NCBI RefSeq assembly: GCF_029544075.1
Contig: NZ_JAJQJH010000003.1
Coordinates: forward strand, 62,001 to 126,000
Source: Chromohalobacter canadensis
Lineage (GTDB): Bacteria; Pseudomonadota; Gammaproteobacteria; Pseudomonadales; Halomonadaceae
Length of the DNA: 64,000 nt
Direction of reading: 5' to 3'
Of the stretch, positions 15,483 through 24,151 are shown one piece after another; within the stretch, counting starts at the first letter, position 1; each line of letters opens with the position of its first letter. The notes under the pieces are model-generated. The model saw nothing but the letters and a program-made list of their open reading frames with translations, was not told where the DNA came from and made no database searches. The translations under genes were made by a program, and so were the position numbers.

Positions 15483-15725
15483 ATGCCGTCGTTGGATATC
15501 ATGCTCGATCTATCACTTGAGACGTGTCGCTACCATTACGAAGGCGCCATGCAAACCGTGATCGCCACCAGCGTGGATGGGCGCCGGGTGAGCTTCCCCG
15601 CCACGGCACTGCGCCGCATCGTCACGCCGGATGGCGCGCACGGTGTGTTTAGGTTGACGTTCAGTGAGGAGGGCAAGTTCATGTCGATGGTGGCGGTAAG
15701 GCGTTGGGAGGGGAGTGATACGTAA
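15483..15725 (+). CDS. DUF2835 family protein
   Basis: The 80-residue protein matches the DUF2835 outline: a start like DIMLDLSLETCRYHYEG, a middle strand region (RRVSFPATALRRIVTPDGAHG) and an end FRLTFSEEGKFMSMVAV. These are small, probably cytoplasmic proteins of unknown function in gammaproteobacteria. A GGGAG lies about ten bases before the ATG. It stands alone between fliC (divergent) and hipBA. Confidence 0.75.
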   Translation: MPSLDIMLDLSLETCRYHYEGAMQTVIATSVDGRRVSFPATALRRIVTPDGAHGVFRLTFSEEGKFMSMVAVRRWEGSDT

Positions 15726-15740
15726 GCGCTATGATGGATA

Positions 15741-15755
15741 TTATAGTATCTATAA
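15741..15755. promoter_or_regulatory. palindrome before hipBA, likely operator
   Basis: Perfect 15-base palindrome TTATAG-TAT-CTATAA. The direct repeats ATGGATATTATA (15734) and ATGGATAATATA (15775) flank the same region. HipB proteins bind palindromes containing TATCC/GGATA, and GGATA occurs twice here, so autoregulation is likely. The exact boxes are inferred. Confidence 0.45.
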
Positions 15756-15807
15756 AGGCGATAATTGTGCCACTATGGATAATATAGGGTCTTTTCTGGA
15801 GTGACTT

Positions 15808-16086
15808 ATGCGACTGTCACTGAGCACGGCGGCGGACGTACAAGAGGAACTGGCACAGGCTGTGCGCGCTCGCCGCCGGGAATTTAAATGGTCTCGCCAG
15901 CGCCTGGCGGAACAAAGCGGCGTGCCGGCCCCCACGATCAAGAAATTCGAGACGACAGGGCAGATCTCGCTGCGCCAGTTTCTGCTGCTATGGCAGTGTG
16001 TCGACCGGCTGGAACGTGTCTCCGCACTAGCCGAGACGCCGACACAAACGCCCCGCAGCATCGAAGAGGTGCTTTCTGATGAGTGA
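15808..16086 (+). CDS. hipB: HipB-like antitoxin, XRE-family repressor
   Basis: The 92-residue protein has a helix-turn-helix at about 17-65 (VRARRREFKWSRQRLAEQSG, then APTIKKFETTGQISLRQFL). It has a short C-terminal tail. GGAGTGA lies five bases before the ATG. Its stop overlaps the hipA start by eight bases, the usual hipBA arrangement. HipB binds HipA and represses the operon. Confidence 0.85.
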   Translation: MRLSLSTAADVQEELAQAVRARRREFKWSRQRLAEQSGVPAPTIKKFETTGQISLRQFLLLWQCVDRLERVSALAETPTQTPRSIEEVLSDE

Positions 16087-17371
16087 GTTTCAGCCCGTGC
16101 GGCAACTGGAGGTCGTTCGCCGCTTGCAACAGGGCGGTGAATGTCGAGTCGGTATGCTGGCCCAGAACAGCAAGGGCGTGTTCTTCCAGTACGATGCTGC
16201 GTACATCGAGGACTACCACAGCCTGTCGCCTTTTCAGTTGCCTTTCGATACCCAGCTGCATCCGGCACCGGCGTCTCCTCATCATGGCGTTCACGGTCTT
16301 TTCGCGGATTCCCTGCCTGATGGATGGGGATTGATGCTCATGGATCGCGTTTTCCGACAACATGGCATAGCTCCAAGGCAAGTGACCGCGATGGATCGCC
16401 TGGCCTATGTCGGCGACCGAGGTATGGGGGCGCTGCGTTTTCGTCCGCTATCGCCTTACGTTCATCAGCAGGGCGATCATTGGGTTGATATCGGCCGACT
16501 GGGCGAAGAAGCCAGACAGTTGTTCGAAGGACAAACCGAAACGGTTCTTGAGGCGCTTGCTGAAGCGGGAAGTTCCGGTGGTGCGCGGCCGAAAGCGCAG
16601 CTTTATTTCGCATCGGATTCGTCAACGCACGCTAGTACCCAGCCACAGGAGGGCCTTTCACCTTGGCTGGTGAAATTCACGTCATCGTCGCTCTCGCTCG
16701 GTCATGAGGAAGGCCTTTGTGAGGCGGCTTATCTCTCGATGGCGGCAAGCGCGGGAATCGATGTGCCCGAATGGCGCTTGCTGACGCCTCCCGCTGCGTC
16801 GGCGGCGGAGGCTTGGCTCGCCACCAAACGGTTCGATTGCGCCACGGAGGATGGGCAAGGGCGCTATCACTTGCATAGTGCCTGTGGGTTGCTGGATGCG
16901 GATTTCCGCTTGCCATCACTGGACTACGAAGACTTGATAAAGGCGGGCCAGGTGCTATGCGGCAGCCCCCGGGTGGGCCAGGCGTTGTTTCGGCGGGCAA
17001 TCTTCAATCTTCTTGCCGTCAATCAGGATGACCACAGCAAGAACTGGGCATTTCTCATGGGCGATGCGGGTCAATGGTCCTTGGCACCGTTTTATGATGT
17101 CACGTTTAGCCCGAGCCCTTTCGGAGAGCATGCCACGGCGTATTGCGGTCATGGTAAGCGGCCTCCGTGCCGGGTTGTACAACGGCTCGCCGAGCAAGCC
17201 GGGTTCGCTCGCTGGTCGCAGGCACGTCGCGTCATCGAAGAGGTGATGGAAGGTGTTCAGCAGTGGGGTCAGGTATCGGATGAGCTTGGCGTATCTCGCG
17301 ACACGCGCCAGCTTATACAAAAGGCGCTGAATGACACCCATGGGTACGCAAAGACGCTTGTGGCCCATTGA
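16079..17371 (+). CDS. hipA: HipA serine/threonine kinase toxin
   Basis: HipA kinases phosphorylate glutamyl-tRNA synthetase or related targets and cause dormancy. The 430-residue protein shows the N-subdomain 1 (FQYDAAYIEDYHSLSPFQLP, VHGLFADSLPDGWG), the nucleotide loop AGSSGGARPKA (about 163-173), the catalytic NQDDHSKNWAFL (about 315-326), and the metal-binding Asp in LAPFYDVTFSPS. All core motifs are present, so it is probably active. The terminator at 17447 closes the operon. Confidence 0.92.
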   Translation: MSEFQPVRQLEVVRRLQQGGECRVGMLAQNSKGVFFQYDAAYIEDYHSLSPFQLPFDTQLHPAPASPHHGVHGLFADSLPDGWGLMLMDRVFRQHGIAPRQVTAMDRLAYVGDRGMGALRFRPLSPYVHQQGDHWVDIGRLGEEARQLFEGQTETVLEALAEAGSSGGARPKAQLYFASDSSTHASTQPQEGLSPWLVKFTSSSLSLGHEEGLCEAAYLSMAASAGIDVPEWRLLTPPAASAAEAWLATKRFDCATEDGQGRYHLHSACGLLDADFRLPSLDYEDLIKAGQVLCGSPRVGQALFRRAIFNLLAVNQDDHSKNWAFLMGDAGQWSLAPFYDVTFSPSPFGEHATAYCGHGKRPPCRVVQRLAEQAGFARWSQARRVIEEVMEGVQQWGQVSDELGVSRDTRQLIQKALNDTHGYAKTLVAH

Positions 17372-17446
17372 CTGTGCTTCCTAATCTAAGAAGGTACCGG
17401 TCAATCCGGTATGACCAAGACATCGTCGAAGCGTTTCGGACGACCG

Positions 17447-17476
17447 GCCCCGCCTGATTTCAGGTGGGGCTTTCTT
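17447..17476 (+). terminator. rho-independent terminator after hipBA
   Basis: A 10-bp stem with one G-T pair (GCCCCGCCTG/CAGGTGGGGC) and a 4-base loop is followed by TTTCTT. Confidence 0.8.
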
Positions 17477-17563
17477 CCCCCGATGTGCGCACAGCTGTTG
17501 CGCTCATGGCAATCTGTATGTGCCCAAGCCACTGACCGGCGACGTTTTTTCTCTCCCTAAAGG

Positions 17564-17590
17564 TAAAGTTTTATTAGCCCTTGCCGACAT
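17564..17590 (+). promoter_or_regulatory. sigma-28-like promoter before the envelope operon
   Basis: TAAAGTTT (full extended -35), 15 bases counted from TAAA, then GCCGACAT (6 of 8). It lies 118 bases before the first gene of the four-gene operon. The rest of 17372-17707 holds only the hipBA terminator and no gene. Confidence 0.5.
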
Positions 17591-17707
17591 TTATAGGGGC
17601 GGTGCGTTATGCCGCCGCTGGGCGCGAGGTCTCCATGGCCTTGCGTCGCGATGAAATAAATGACGAATAACACGCCTGTGGCAACAGGCAGTAGGCAAGG
17701 GACTTTC

Positions 17708-19213
17708 ATGAAAACGATAACGCGAGGGGTCGTGCTGGCGCTGCTGGCGGCGAGCGTGACGGGGTGCGCCTCGTACAAGCATCGCAATCAGATGGAGGCG
17801 TTCAATACGTCTTATGTGGCGGGGGATTATCAGGCGGCGATCGAGGCGATGGCGCCGTCTTCCCTGATGCCCGGCGAGCCCGACCAGGACGAGCAGGTAC
17901 TGGAGCTGCTGCACCAGGCGGAGGCCTATCGCCTGGCGGGGGAGCCGCAAGCGGCCATCGATCTCTACGATCAAGCCGAGGCGGGCATGAAGCTCAACGA
18001 CACCGACAACTTGGCCGAGAAAGGGGCGGAGAACGCCCTGGCGGTGCTGGTCAATGATGCCCAGCGGGATTACCGGCCGATGCTTGCCGAGGCGGTGCTG
18101 GTGAATACTTATAAAGGCCTGGCGTTCTTGCAGTTGGGTAACGATGCCAACGCGCGGGTTGAGTTCAACCGTGCCGATGATCGCACGCGGCGGGCGGTGG
18201 CTGCTTTCGCTGAGGAAATTGCCGAGCAAAAGGCGGCACTCGAGGAGCAAGCGGCGTCCGATGCCAACCGCGAGCAGCAAGCCATTCAGCAAAGCCTCGA
18301 TAGCGAAGCGCTACACGAGAGCGTCGCCCAGCAATACGGGGCCCCCTCGCAGTGGGGTGTTTACCCTGAATTCATCGTGCCCTCGGCCACCTATCTGCAT
18401 GGGTTGTACTTTCTCGCCAGTGGCGAAAGCGGTGACATCGACCGTGCCGCGACCTCGCTCTCGCGCGTGGCGGCGATGTCCCCCGAAAGTGAGCCGCTCG
18501 CCGCGGATGCCGAACTAGCGCAGGCGATTGCCAGCGGTGAGACGAGCCGTGAGCGCATGGGGCAACGGGTCTGGGTGGTCTATGAAAATGGCCTGGGCCC
18601 GGTCGCCGAGGAAAGGCGCCTTGATGTGCCGTTGCTGCTTTTTCATGGCAATACCCAAGCACCCGCCTATACAGGCATCGCCTTGCCCGACTATGCCGAT
18701 CGCCACGCGGTGGGCGATGCGCTGTCGCTGGTCGATGCCCAGGGACAGCGTTACGCCCCCGAGTCGTTCGCCTCGATGGGCAAGGTCGTGCAGACCGAGA
18801 TGCAGTCACGCTTTCCCGCCATTCTGGGGCGCTCGGTGGCCTCGGCGGTGGTGAAGGCGCTGATGCAAAACGAGGCGACCGAACGCCTGGGCGTGGCCGG
18901 CCAGTTGGGCTCAGCGGTGCTCACGGCGATGACCACGCAAGCCGACCTGCGTAGCTGGCAGGCGACGCCGGATCATTGGGAAGTGGCGCGTTTCGCGCGG
19001 CCGGCATCGGGAGAGTTGACGCTCGAGACACCGTCGGGGCCACTGGGTGATCTGAGCCTGCCGGATTGGCCCTACACCCTGGTGTATATCAAGCGCCCCA
19101 GTGCCCAAGGGCCGACCGAAGTGTCGTTGATCGACCTGCAAGGCGAACACGAAGGCACGCAATACCGTATGGATGGAACGGAAACCAGCTCGCTGGTGGC
19201 CGACGCCACCTGA
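17708..19213 (+). CDS. outer-membrane lipoprotein with TPR-like front, first gene of envelope operon
   Basis: The 501-residue protein has a lipoprotein signal with lipobox VTGCAS (Cys about residue 20). A helical TPR-like region follows (about 25-170; DYQAAIEAMA, AYRLAGEPQAAIDLYDQAE), then a Gln/Ala/Glu-rich coiled-coil stretch (about 170-215) and a folded C-terminal domain. From memory it resembles the conserved proteins of COG3014. The residue after Cys is Ala, so outer-membrane sorting is expected. AAGGGA precedes the ATG. It leads an operon with an LpoB-like lipoprotein, a secreted protein and a CsgG-like protein. Function unknown. Confidence 0.75.
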   Translation: MKTITRGVVLALLAASVTGCASYKHRNQMEAFNTSYVAGDYQAAIEAMAPSSLMPGEPDQDEQVLELLHQAEAYRLAGEPQAAIDLYDQAEAGMKLNDTDNLAEKGAENALAVLVNDAQRDYRPMLAEAVLVNTYKGLAFLQLGNDANARVEFNRADDRTRRAVAAFAEEIAEQKAALEEQAASDANREQQAIQQSLDSEALHESVAQQYGAPSQWGVYPEFIVPSATYLHGLYFLASGESGDIDRAATSLSRVAAMSPESEPLAADAELAQAIASGETSRERMGQRVWVVYENGLGPVAEERRLDVPLLLFHGNTQAPAYTGIALPDYADRHAVGDALSLVDAQGQRYAPESFASMGKVVQTEMQSRFPAILGRSVASAVVKALMQNEATERLGVAGQLGSAVLTAMTTQADLRSWQATPDHWEVARFARPASGELTLETPSGPLGDLSLPDWPYTLVYIKRPSAQGPTEVSLIDLQGEHEGTQYRMDGTETSSLVADAT

Positions 19214-19226
19214 TTTTGAGGGAAGA

Positions 19227-19250
19227 CGCCCCTCGCAGAGGGGCGCTTTC
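19227..19250 (+). terminator. weak terminator or attenuator inside the envelope operon
   Basis: An 8-bp perfect stem (CGCCCCTC/GAGGGGCG) with a 3-base loop is followed by CTTTCT, between the first lipoprotein and lpoB. The short U-run suggests partial termination, lowering expression of the downstream genes. Confidence 0.5.
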
Positions 19251-19281
19251 TAGCGTTATCTAACCTTTGAAGGAATGCTTG

Positions 19282-19884
19282 ATGAAAACGTTGTTATGTC
19301 TTGTGAGTGTGGTCGCACTGGGATTGGCGGGGTGTGCGGCGCCGACGCGTTATGTCGACCCCGATAACGATCAAGGCGCGGTCTCGATGCAGCTCGATTA
19401 CCGTGACTTTGCCAGCGCCGCCGACGAGGCGGTGGCCTCGATGCTGGCCAGCGGCGCGGTGGATAATCCCGCCGGCGGGCGTTATGTGCTGGTGGTGAGC
19501 CGCATCGTCAATGACACCATGCAGCGCCTGGATACCGACCAGCTGGTGAAGAAGATTCGGGTGCAGTTGCTGCGCTCCGGCCGTGTGGTGACGACCACGG
19601 CGGTGGGCATCGACGGGCCCGAGGATGAGATGAACCAGCTCACGCGCACATTGCGGGATTCCGAGGAGTTCGACCAGCGCGGAGTAGAAAAGAAGGGCAC
19701 CTTGCAAGCGCCGGACCTGAGTCTTTCCGGCAAGATTCTCCAGCGCAATCGCCGCGTGGCGGATGAGCAGCAGGTGGAGTATTACATGCAGCTGACATTG
19801 ACCGACCTGAGTAGCGGCTTGGCGCTGTGGGAAAACGAAACGCAAGTCATCAAGCGGGGCTCCGATGCCTCGGTGGCATGGTAA
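19282..19884 (+). CDS. lpoB: LpoB-like lipoprotein (PBP1B activator family)
   Basis: The 200-residue lipoprotein has lipobox LAGCAA (Cys about 18) and the LpoB-type domain: LDYRDFASAADEAVASML, YVLVVSRIVNDTMQRLDTDQ, VKKIRVQLLRSGRVV, and LSGKILQRNRRV with YMQLTLTDLSSGLALWENE at the end. LpoB reaches from the outer membrane to stimulate PBP1B. The same fold family is used by proteins unrelated to PBP1B, so in this operon it may have another partner. AAGGA precedes the ATG; the next gene starts 14 bases on. Confidence 0.75.
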   Translation: MKTLLCLVSVVALGLAGCAAPTRYVDPDNDQGAVSMQLDYRDFASAADEAVASMLASGAVDNPAGGRYVLVVSRIVNDTMQRLDTDQLVKKIRVQLLRSGRVVTTTAVGIDGPEDEMNQLTRTLRDSEEFDQRGVEKKGTLQAPDLSLSGKILQRNRRVADEQQVEYYMQLTLTDLSSGLALWENETQVIKRGSDASVAW

Positions 19885-19897
19885 AAGGAGCCTTCTC

Positions 19898-21433
19898 ATG
19901 AGCATGTTGTCGTCTACGTCACCGTATAAAGGATCGTACAAGCCGCTGGTCGCCGCCGTTGGCTTGGCCTGTTTGGCGCTGGCGCCGATGAGCGCGTTCG
20001 CGCAGTCGGATGATGCCGGTTCTGATACGACGTCCGGCTCGGCAGGCGCGCCCGAGGCGTCATCGCAGGAGGCGTCTGCGTCCACCGCGACACCCTCGAC
20101 CGCAGATTCTTCCACCTCAGGTTCTTCCGCTACCACTTCCCAGGAAGAGTCGCCATCGCCGTTCATGGCGGTGGAAGAAGTGTCGAACAGCAACGAGCTG
20201 ATCCAGCGCTTTCTCGAGCAGCGGGGCTGGCAGCAAGGGCCGCATGCCGGCAATCCGAGTGGTGGCAATCTGGTCGTGGCGACGGAGAGCATCGCGGCGG
20301 ACCCATCGACGATCGAATTCAGCCAGGCGCGCTTGATCGCTACCGAAGAAGCCTTCCTCAAGGCGATGGGGGAGCTGGTCTCGCAGGATGCCGTGAACGT
20401 CGGCAAGACCATGGCAGACCGCTTCATGAAAGATGGCCTGCCCGAGGAAGTCAAAGACACCACTGGCTTGGACGCCTTGGGCGAGGCCGTGGCGAGTCGC
20501 CTGGCCGAGAGCTCGGTGCAGGCCCTCAACAAGGCCATCGAGGAGCTGGGTGGCGACCCCAGTCAGCTACCGCAGCTCAATATCGCCGAGCGAAAGCAAC
20601 TGCTGTATGACGAGTTCGTGACCAGTACGACTTGGCAGGCGATGGGCCAGCTCTCGGGCGTTGGCGTTTTCGGGTTGGTGGAAGAAACCGGGGGCGATGG
20701 CCCGGTGAACAACGGTTCGGTAAGCATCGTCGTAGTGCAGTCGCCGCGCTTCAGCGAGTTGGGTCGCCAGCTGCGTAATGGCGGCGGGGCCCCTGCCCAG
20801 GCGTTGCCGGTGGCCTCGGTGATGGAGGATTTGCGCCCCATGCTTGATGCCGGCACGCCGATGCTGGGGCTGTTCGGTGTTCAACCGGTGGTCAAGGATG
20901 GGCGCTTTGGGTTGATGTCGTTCGGCATGAGTGCGCCGGCGCTGGTGCGCGGCACCATGGAAGAGTACGAGATTAACGCCGAGATGGAGGCAGCGCGCCA
21001 GAGCGCCAAGCTGATGGCGGATGGCTGGCTGGCGCAGTTCGCTACGATGACGGTGCAGGGCCAGAAGGAAAGCAGCAAGCGCAAGCTGCGCGAGCAGGTG
21101 CGGGAAACACGTGGCGATGGCACGTCGCGCATTCTGACCCAAGAAGGCATCGGCCGCATGGTGCGCAATGTCATGCGTTCGGAATCGCAGGCCAACCTGA
21201 AGGGCGTGCAGACCATCGGCCAATGGAGCACTCCCGATCCGCAGACCGGGCATCCGTATCTGGGTTACGTCAAATACTGGTCGCCGGGCACGGCAGCGAG
21301 TGCCGAGGCGCGCATGGAAGCGCGTAATAACCCGGGTAGCGATGGCGCGGCGTCCACGTCTGGCGCGTCTTCGGAAGATAGTACGACGACGCCCGAGAGT
21401 TCGCGTTCCACTGGCTCGTTCGGGGAATGGTAA
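19898..21433 (+). CDS. secreted protein of unknown function, third gene of envelope operon
   Basis: The 511-residue protein has a Sec signal peptide (hydrophobic core VAAVGLACLALAPMSAFA, cleavage after AFA). A long Ser/Thr/Ala-rich low-complexity linker follows (about 37-85), then a folded body (about 90-480) and a second Ser/Thr-rich tail. A segment RLIATEEAFLKAMGELVSQ is like the helix of LPP20/FlgP-type proteins, but the match is weak. There is no Cys for lipidation and no membrane segment after the signal. AAGGAG precedes the ATG. Its stop TAA overlaps the next ATG (TAATG). Confidence 0.65.
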   Translation: MSMLSSTSPYKGSYKPLVAAVGLACLALAPMSAFAQSDDAGSDTTSGSAGAPEASSQEASASTATPSTADSSTSGSSATTSQEESPSPFMAVEEVSNSNELIQRFLEQRGWQQGPHAGNPSGGNLVVATESIAADPSTIEFSQARLIATEEAFLKAMGELVSQDAVNVGKTMADRFMKDGLPEEVKDTTGLDALGEAVASRLAESSVQALNKAIEELGGDPSQLPQLNIAERKQLLYDEFVTSTTWQAMGQLSGVGVFGLVEETGGDGPVNNGSVSIVVVQSPRFSELGRQLRNGGGAPAQALPVASVMEDLRPMLDAGTPMLGLFGVQPVVKDGRFGLMSFGMSAPALVRGTMEEYEINAEMEAARQSAKLMADGWLAQFATMTVQGQKESSKRKLREQVRETRGDGTSRILTQEGIGRMVRNVMRSESQANLKGVQTIGQWSTPDPQTGHPYLGYVKYWSPGTAASAEARMEARNNPGSDGAASTSGASSEDSTTTPESSRSTGSFGEW

Positions 21434-22734
21434 TGACGTACGCACAGGGAAGCGCATGGCGCGTGTGGCTGCTGATCGTCGCTGGCGCGCTGGCGTGGGC
21501 GATGCTGGCCGCGCCGGCGTGGGGCGGCGTCGAGATACGCCAGGTCGAGGCGAAATCAACGGGGGCCACGCGTGACGAGGCGATTTTCAATGCCTTGGGC
21601 GAGGCCGTGCGTCAGGTGCATGGCGCTAAAGTCGACGCCAGCCGCGAGATTCGTCGCTCCATGCAGCGTACCTCGGTGCGTGACGAGCAGGGGCATTCGA
21701 CCACCGTCGAGCAGTCGTCGCGCTACGACAGCGGCACCCGCGTTGAAAGCCAGGGGCTGATCAGCGGCTATGAGGTGCTGGGCGTGTCGCCGGCCATGGG
21801 TGGCGGGCAAATGGCGCATCTTCGTGTGAAGGTGCCGGTCTACCGTGCGCCCGGCACGGCGGCGCAGTCCAATCGCCAGCGCTTGGCCGTTTACCCGGTG
21901 GAGATCGACGCTGACCGGTTGCGTCTGACCGGTGAGCGCCTGGCGCCGGGAGATGCTTCGCGGCGACTGACGCAGTCTCTGGTGCGGGCGTTTGTCGGCT
22001 CGCGGCGCTTCTCCGTGCTGGATCGTGACATGCGCGATGCCATCGAAGCCGAGCAGCGTTTCGTGGCCTCGGGGCAAGTCCCGCTTGAGCAAAAAGCCAT
22101 GTTGGGGCGCAACCTGGGCGCAGACTATCTGGTCACGAGCCGCCTGACGGGAATGGACATGGCACTCAAAACAGTGACCAACCCGGTTTCCGGCGAGCGC
22201 TCCCAAGAAGCCACCGGCGCCGCGACGTTGGAAGCGCGGGTCGTCGTGCCGGCGACGGGCCAAGTCATGTGGAGCGAGACGCTGAATGTCTCGCTGGATG
22301 ATCTGGGAATCGCGTCGAGTTCGGGGGATTTCACGCAGCAGGTGTTCGATGCCTTGGGGAGCGAGCTGACCTTCCGCGCGTTGAACGTGATCTACCCGCT
22401 GCGAGTCGTGGAAAGCAATGGCGATGAAATCGTGCTCAACCAGGGCGGCGCCATCGTCAAGGCCGGGCAGCGCTTCGGCGTGTTCGATATCGGCAAGCGT
22501 TACACCGATCCTTATCACGGCGAAAGCCTGGGCCCGCGCGAGAACTGGACGGCGGACGTCGAGATCACCCGGGTCACGGATAAGATCGCGCATGCACACA
22601 TCATCAAAGGCCAAGTCGAAGGTGATGGCCAAGTGCTACGTCGCACCGCCACTGGAAAGGAAGCAAGAGAGTCGGAGCGCGCGGCCCAGCGCGGTACGCG
22701 TGAGAGCGTGTGCTTACCGATGGACCCGTGCTGA
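21433..22734 (+). CDS. CsgG/FlgT-like envelope protein
   Basis: The 433-residue protein has a signal peptide (VWLLIVAGALAWAMLAAPAWG). An N-terminal domain follows (EAKSTGATRDEAIFNALGEA, typical of FlgT/LPP20-type folds), then a CsgG-like region (about 150-300; LAVYPVEI, RRLTQSLVRAFVGSRRFSVL, LGRNLGADYLVTSRLTGMD). CsgG forms outer-membrane secretion pores; FlgT is an outer-membrane flagellar ring protein of vibrios. Which role applies cannot be read from sequence. No lipobox Cys is present, unlike CsgG itself. The ATG at 21433 is chosen for GGGGA seven bases upstream. A terminator follows at 22769. Confidence 0.7.
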   Translation: MTYAQGSAWRVWLLIVAGALAWAMLAAPAWGGVEIRQVEAKSTGATRDEAIFNALGEAVRQVHGAKVDASREIRRSMQRTSVRDEQGHSTTVEQSSRYDSGTRVESQGLISGYEVLGVSPAMGGGQMAHLRVKVPVYRAPGTAAQSNRQRLAVYPVEIDADRLRLTGERLAPGDASRRLTQSLVRAFVGSRRFSVLDRDMRDAIEAEQRFVASGQVPLEQKAMLGRNLGADYLVTSRLTGMDMALKTVTNPVSGERSQEATGAATLEARVVVPATGQVMWSETLNVSLDDLGIASSSGDFTQQVFDALGSELTFRALNVIYPLRVVESNGDEIVLNQGGAIVKAGQRFGVFDIGKRYTDPYHGESLGPRENWTADVEITRVTDKIAHAHIIKGQVEGDGQVLRRTATGKEARESERAAQRGTRESVCLPMDPC

Positions 22735-22768
22735 ACGAGAACGGACGATACCCGCAACGCGCATGAAA

Positions 22769-22792
22769 ACCGAGGCACCGCCTCGGTTTTTT
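22769..22792 (+). terminator. rho-independent terminator after the envelope operon
   Basis: An 8-bp stem (ACCGAGGC/GCCTCGGT) with a 3-base loop is followed by a T6 tract. A-rich sequence before the stem could let it act on the other strand too. Confidence 0.9.
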
Positions 22793-23090
22793 ATGCCGGG
22801 GCAGCTTGGGTGTTGTAACGGAACATGCAGGCTACCCACGATCGCGCCGAGGCGAAAGCGAAAGAAAAAACCACATCGAAAGATTCGCTCAGACCGCGTA
22901 AGTCTCGGCATAGGCCTGCGCCGGGCACTTAATCGGTCGTGCCAATACGTAGCGGAGCGTTGTTGTCAGATGGTCTAACGGTGCATCGCTGTCAGATGGT
23001 GGGCGTCGGTGGCCACGCATGGTGCCATTGGCATCCAGTTAATCCTTGATGCATCCTTGACCGAACGGACAGCATGAGGTGACAGACACG
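22793..23090. other. intergenic stretch, no gene seen
   Basis: About 300 bases between the envelope operon terminator and the deaminase. I see only GAGGTGA at 23076-23082, the ribosome site of the next gene, and short open frames without coding character. Confidence 0.6.
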
Positions 23091-24098
23091 ATGACGACGA
23101 GCGAAACGGCGATGACGACTTGGCTGCGCGAACTTCCCAAGGCGGAGTTGCATCTGCATATCGAAGGCACGCTGGAGCCGGAGCTGATGTTTGCCCTGGC
23201 GGATCGCAATGACGTGACGCTGCCATACGATTCGGTGGAGGCGGTGCGCGCGGCGTACGATTTCGAGGATCTGCCGTCGTTTCTGAATTTGTATTATCAA
23301 GGCATGGGTGTGCTGCATACGCAGGCGGATTTCTTCGACCTGGCGATGGCGTATTTTGCCCGCGCGCGGGAAGACGGTGTAGCGCATGTCGAGCTGTCGT
23401 TCGACCCGCAGGCGCATTTGGTGCGCGGCGTGCCGCTCGAGGCGCCGTTCGAGGGGTTGCTGGCGGCGTGCCGCGAGGCCGAGTCGCGTTATGGGATTTC
23501 CTCGGCACTGATCATGAGCTTTCTGCGCGATCGTGACCCCGCCGAGGCGTTGGAGGTGTTCGAACGAGCGGCGCCTTGGCATTCGGTGGTCGACGCGGTG
23601 GGGCTGGATAGCGCCGAGCGCGATCATCCCCCGGGGCGGTTCGCCAAGGTGTTCGCACGGGCGCGGGCGTTGGGCATTCCCGGCGTGGCGCATGCGGGGG
23701 AGGAAGGCCCTGCCACGTATATTCGCGAAGCGCTGGAGACGCTCGATGTGTGCCGGGTCGACCACGGCGTGCGTTGCCTGGAAGACGCCGACCTGGTGGC
23801 GACGCTGCGTGAGCGCCAAATACCCCTGACGGTGTGCCCGCTTTCCAACGTCAAGCTCAAAGTTACGCCCACGCTCACCGAGCACCCGCTGCCCGCCCTG
23901 CGCGAGGCGGGTTTGAACGTTACCCTCAACTCCGACGATCCCGCCTATTTCGGCGGCGGCATGCTGGATAACTACGTTGCCTGTCACGATGCCTTCGGCT
24001 GGACGCGAGATGACTTCATCGACATGACCTGCAATGCCGTGCAAGCCGCCTTCATGGCTGAGGAAAGGCGCGAGGCGCTGCTGGAACGGCTGGCTTGA
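23091..24098 (+). CDS. adenine deaminase (adenosine deaminase-like family)
   Basis: The 335-residue amidohydrolase has the metal ligands in ELHLHIEGTLEPEL, HAGEEGP, VDHGVRCLE and NSDDPAYFGG. The HxHxEGT front and the Asp-Asp-Pro-Ala-Tyr-Phe block are typical of the bacterial and fungal adenine deaminase branch, as opposed to adenosine deaminase, which has HVHLDG. It would convert adenine to hypoxanthine for purine salvage. An in-frame GTG at 23079 exists, but GAGGTGA sits nine bases before the ATG at 23091. Monocistronic. Confidence 0.88.
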   Translation: MTTSETAMTTWLRELPKAELHLHIEGTLEPELMFALADRNDVTLPYDSVEAVRAAYDFEDLPSFLNLYYQGMGVLHTQADFFDLAMAYFARAREDGVAHVELSFDPQAHLVRGVPLEAPFEGLLAACREAESRYGISSALIMSFLRDRDPAEALEVFERAAPWHSVVDAVGLDSAERDHPPGRFAKVFARARALGIPGVAHAGEEGPATYIREALETLDVCRVDHGVRCLEDADLVATLRERQIPLTVCPLSNVKLKVTPTLTEHPLPALREAGLNVTLNSDDPAYFGGGMLDNYVACHDAFGWTRDDFIDMTCNAVQAAFMAEERREALLERLA

Positions 24099-24129
24099 TT
24101 TCTAATACCAAACGTCTTTAACGAAAAAA

Positions 24130-24151
24130 GCCCCATCCAAACGGATGGGGC
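24130..24151. terminator. hairpin after the deaminase gene
   Basis: A perfect 9-bp stem (GCCCCATCC/GGATGGGGC) with a 4-base loop. The A-run precedes it, so a U-tract follows only on a minus-strand transcript. On the plus strand it would act as a stem without a U-tract. Confidence 0.6.
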
